Source of the DNA: a bacterium
GTDB taxonomy: Bacteria; Verrucomicrobiota; Kiritimatiellia; UBA8416
Direction of reading: 5' to 3'
Length of the DNA: 16,978 bases
Assembly: GCA_020048935.1 (NCBI GenBank)
Contig: JAIFLS010000094.1
Span: forward strand, 1 to 16,978
Shown here: piece after piece, positions 15,624 to 16,978 of the stretch
Position numbering within the stretch: the stretch's first letter is position 1
Layout: the number at the start of each line of letters is the position of its first letter
Notes under the pieces: model-generated
Seen by the model: the letters and a program-made list of their open reading frames with translations, nothing else
Database searches by the model: none
What the model was told of the DNA's origin: nothing
Program-made: the position numbers and the translations under genes

Positions 15624-16516
15624 TGAACGCATCCTTCACCCCGACAACACCCGAGGATATTCCGGCCAGCGCTCTGGCGGCCGGGCTCGCCATCTTCGTG
15701 ATCCTGTGCGCCGGGCTGGCCCTGGACATCCGGCTGCTGCGCAGATGGCGGCGCGACGGCATCCCGGCACCGGAGCATGCCGACCGGCTGCTCGCGCGCC
15801 ACTGGCACTGGCGCGACGCCCTCTGGCTGACGCTGGTGATGGCGGTCTTCCTCGCCGCCCTGGCGCTGGCGGGCACGGTGATGGAATCCGCGATAAAGGC
15901 CCTCGCACCGGACAACGTACACGCCCTGATCATCCTGCAGAACCTGGCCACCCAGGCCCTCGCGCTCGGACTGGTACTGCATCTCCAGCACCGTAGCGGT
16001 GCCACACTGGCCGAAAGCCTCGGCGGAGCCACCCCTGTACCGATCATTACACGCCTGCGCCAGGCGGGCGTCTTCTACCTGGCGGCCATGCCGATTATCG
16101 CAGCCACCGCCTTGATCTCGAACACCTTTTTCGCCTTCTCCGGCATCCCGGTGCAACCCCAGCCCGTGCTTAGCGGCTTTATCGACACCACCGCCCCGCT
16201 CTGGTTCAAGGGCTGGCTGATCCTCACCGCCGTTGCCGCCGCCCCGCTGGTCGAGGAAGTCGTCTTCCGCGGCGTCTTCTTCCCCGCCCTGGCCCGCCAC
16301 CACGGCATCCCCCCCGCCGTCGCGCTGGTCTCGCTGCTGTTCGCCTTCATCCACGGGCACCCGCCCTCCGTCCTGCCACTCTTCGTCGTGGGCACGACCC
16401 TCGCCACCGCCTACCTCTACACCGGCTCGCTGCTCGTCCCCATCTTTATCCACGCGACATTCAACACCGTGAACCTCGCCGCCCTGCTGCTTTCGGGGAT
16501 CACGTATACCCCCTGA
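15623..16516 (+). CDS. CPBP family intramembrane glutamic endopeptidase
   Basis: 297 aa with several membrane helices, starting at ~17-36, ~66-85 and ~149-168. The catalytic motifs of the CPBP/Abi (type II CAAX protease-like) family are all present: EEVVFRG (Glu211-Glu212 and Arg216), FAFIHGH (His244) and HATFN (His277, Asn281). Members cut proteins within the membrane; substrates in bacteria are mostly unknown. It is coupled to the glycosyltransferase by a 1-base overlap and followed 10 bp later by another gene, so it sits in the middle of an operon-like group. No sign of damage. Confidence 0.92.
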   Translation: MNASFTPTTPEDIPASALAAGLAIFVILCAGLALDIRLLRRWRRDGIPAPEHADRLLARHWHWRDALWLTLVMAVFLAALALAGTVMESAIKALAPDNVHALIILQNLATQALALGLVLHLQHRSGATLAESLGGATPVPIITRLRQAGVFYLAAMPIIAATALISNTFFAFSGIPVQPQPVLSGFIDTTAPLWFKGWLILTAVAAAPLVEEVVFRGVFFPALARHHGIPPAVALVSLLFAFIHGHPPSVLPLFVVGTTLATAYLYTGSLLVPIFIHATFNTVNLAALLLSGITYTP

Positions 16517-16526
16517 GGAGACCCAC

Positions 16527-16978
16527 ATGGCACAAGACTGGGATATCAAGTCACGCAGCGAAGCCTGCACCGCCTGTTCCACCGCCTTCGAGGATGGACA
16601 ATCCTACCTCTCCGCCCTGCTCTTCGGCGAGAACGGCTACGAGCGCGCCGACTTCTGCGAAGGCTGCTGGCAGCAGAGTGAGGCGGTACTCTCGCCCTAT
16701 AGCTCGTGGCAGGGGATCTACCGCAAACCCTCAGCCACCGGCAATAACGACCCGCTGAAAAAAGAGACCGCCGAATCGCTGCTGCGCAAGCTGATCGAGG
16801 ACGAGGATCCGCAGAACGAGGGCGTGATCTATATCCTGGCGGTCATGCTCGAGCGCAAGAAGATCCTCGTCGAGAAGGATGTCACCGTCGATGATCTCGG
16901 CACCGTCCACCGCGTCTACGAGCACCGCCAGACCGGCGAGACCTTCCTGATCCTCGACCCCCAGCTCAAGCTCGACGC
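16527..16978 (+). CDS. Uncharacterised four-cysteine protein, 3' end outside the window
   Basis: ATG 16527 has a perfect GAGGAG site 6 nt upstream and lies 10 bp after the protease stop. 150 codons are open to the window end. The N-terminal part has CTACSTAF (CxxC) and FCEGCW (CxxC) about 30 residues apart, a likely zinc-binding pair. A helical middle (KKETAESLLRKLIEDEDPQN) and a YILAVMLERKKILVEK segment follow, then YEHRQTGETFLILDPQLKLD. It resembles an uncharacterised family I associate with Verrucomicrobiota; I do not know its function. The stop codon is beyond 16978; family length suggests only a short piece is missing. Confidence 0.85.
   Translation, partial: MAQDWDIKSRSEACTACSTAFEDGQSYLSALLFGENGYERADFCEGCWQQSEAVLSPYSSWQGIYRKPSATGNNDPLKKETAESLLRKLIEDEDPQNEGVIYILAVMLERKKILVEKDVTVDDLGTVHRVYEHRQTGETFLILDPQLKLD

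Noticed and set aside
15587..16582. 331-codon minus-strand ORF
   Set aside because: Antisense to the CPBP protease gene and overlapping its neighbours; low-complexity Gly/Asp/Glu-rich translation typical of a shadow frame.

Overview
The window (about 17 kb, GC-rich) looks like chromosomal DNA from a Gram-negative bacterium. I lean towards the PVC superphylum, Kiritimatiellota or another Verrucomicrobiota lineage. The evidence is indirect: an outer-membrane barrel protein ending in Phe, an exported FecR-domain protein, a PpiD/SurA-type envelope chaperone, a tiny Arg/Lys-rich ORF starting MGQQLRVRAKRKRR, and a C-terminal-fragment gene at the right edge that resembles uncharacterised proteins I associate with Verrucomicrobiota. 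No 16S rRNA is present, so the placement is inference. There is no phage, CRISPR array or transposase.

Left part (1-2090): the 3' end of a thioredoxin-fold/peroxiredoxin-like gene, then a very acidic protein gene whose frame is broken near its start by a perfect 70-bp tandem duplication (435-574). Removing one copy restores a single 414-codon frame. A gene-free stretch follows, with inverted repeats and a strong intrinsic terminator at 2040-2070.

Minus-strand block (2089-9561), read right to left: a 30-aa basic ORF with its own promoter, tRNA-Cys(GCA) and its terminator; then a compact cluster of a dihydroorotate-dehydrogenase-like flavoprotein, a YkgJ-type Cys-cluster protein and two oligopeptide/dipeptide ABC ATPases (the last pair overlapping by ATGA) with no permease or binding protein beside them; then pgi; then a ~245-bp nested inverted-repeat element flanked by 10-bp direct repeats, one of which includes the pgi stop codon; then carA with a clear sigma70-type promoter; then a small outer-membrane barrel protein.

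Plus-strand block (9674-12449): an exported FecR-domain protein behind a good promoter, a perfect 13-bp hairpin, and a PpiD/SurA-type membrane-anchored chaperone. A stand-alone CheY-like receiver follows on the minus strand (12487-12882).

Right part (13166-16978, plus strand): a dGTPase-type HD hydrolase (dgt), a gene-free stretch with a second inverted-repeat element (14361-14488), then a tightly packed group of a GT2 polyprenyl-phosphate glycosyltransferase, a CPBP intramembrane protease and a partial four-Cys protein cut by the window end.

Most genes are ordinary housekeeping or envelope functions. The parts most worth a second look are the frame-breaking 70-bp duplication, the two non-coding inverted-repeat elements, the tRNA-Cys/terminator junction that leaves the following operon almost no promoter space, and the flavoprotein-YkgJ-ATPase cluster.
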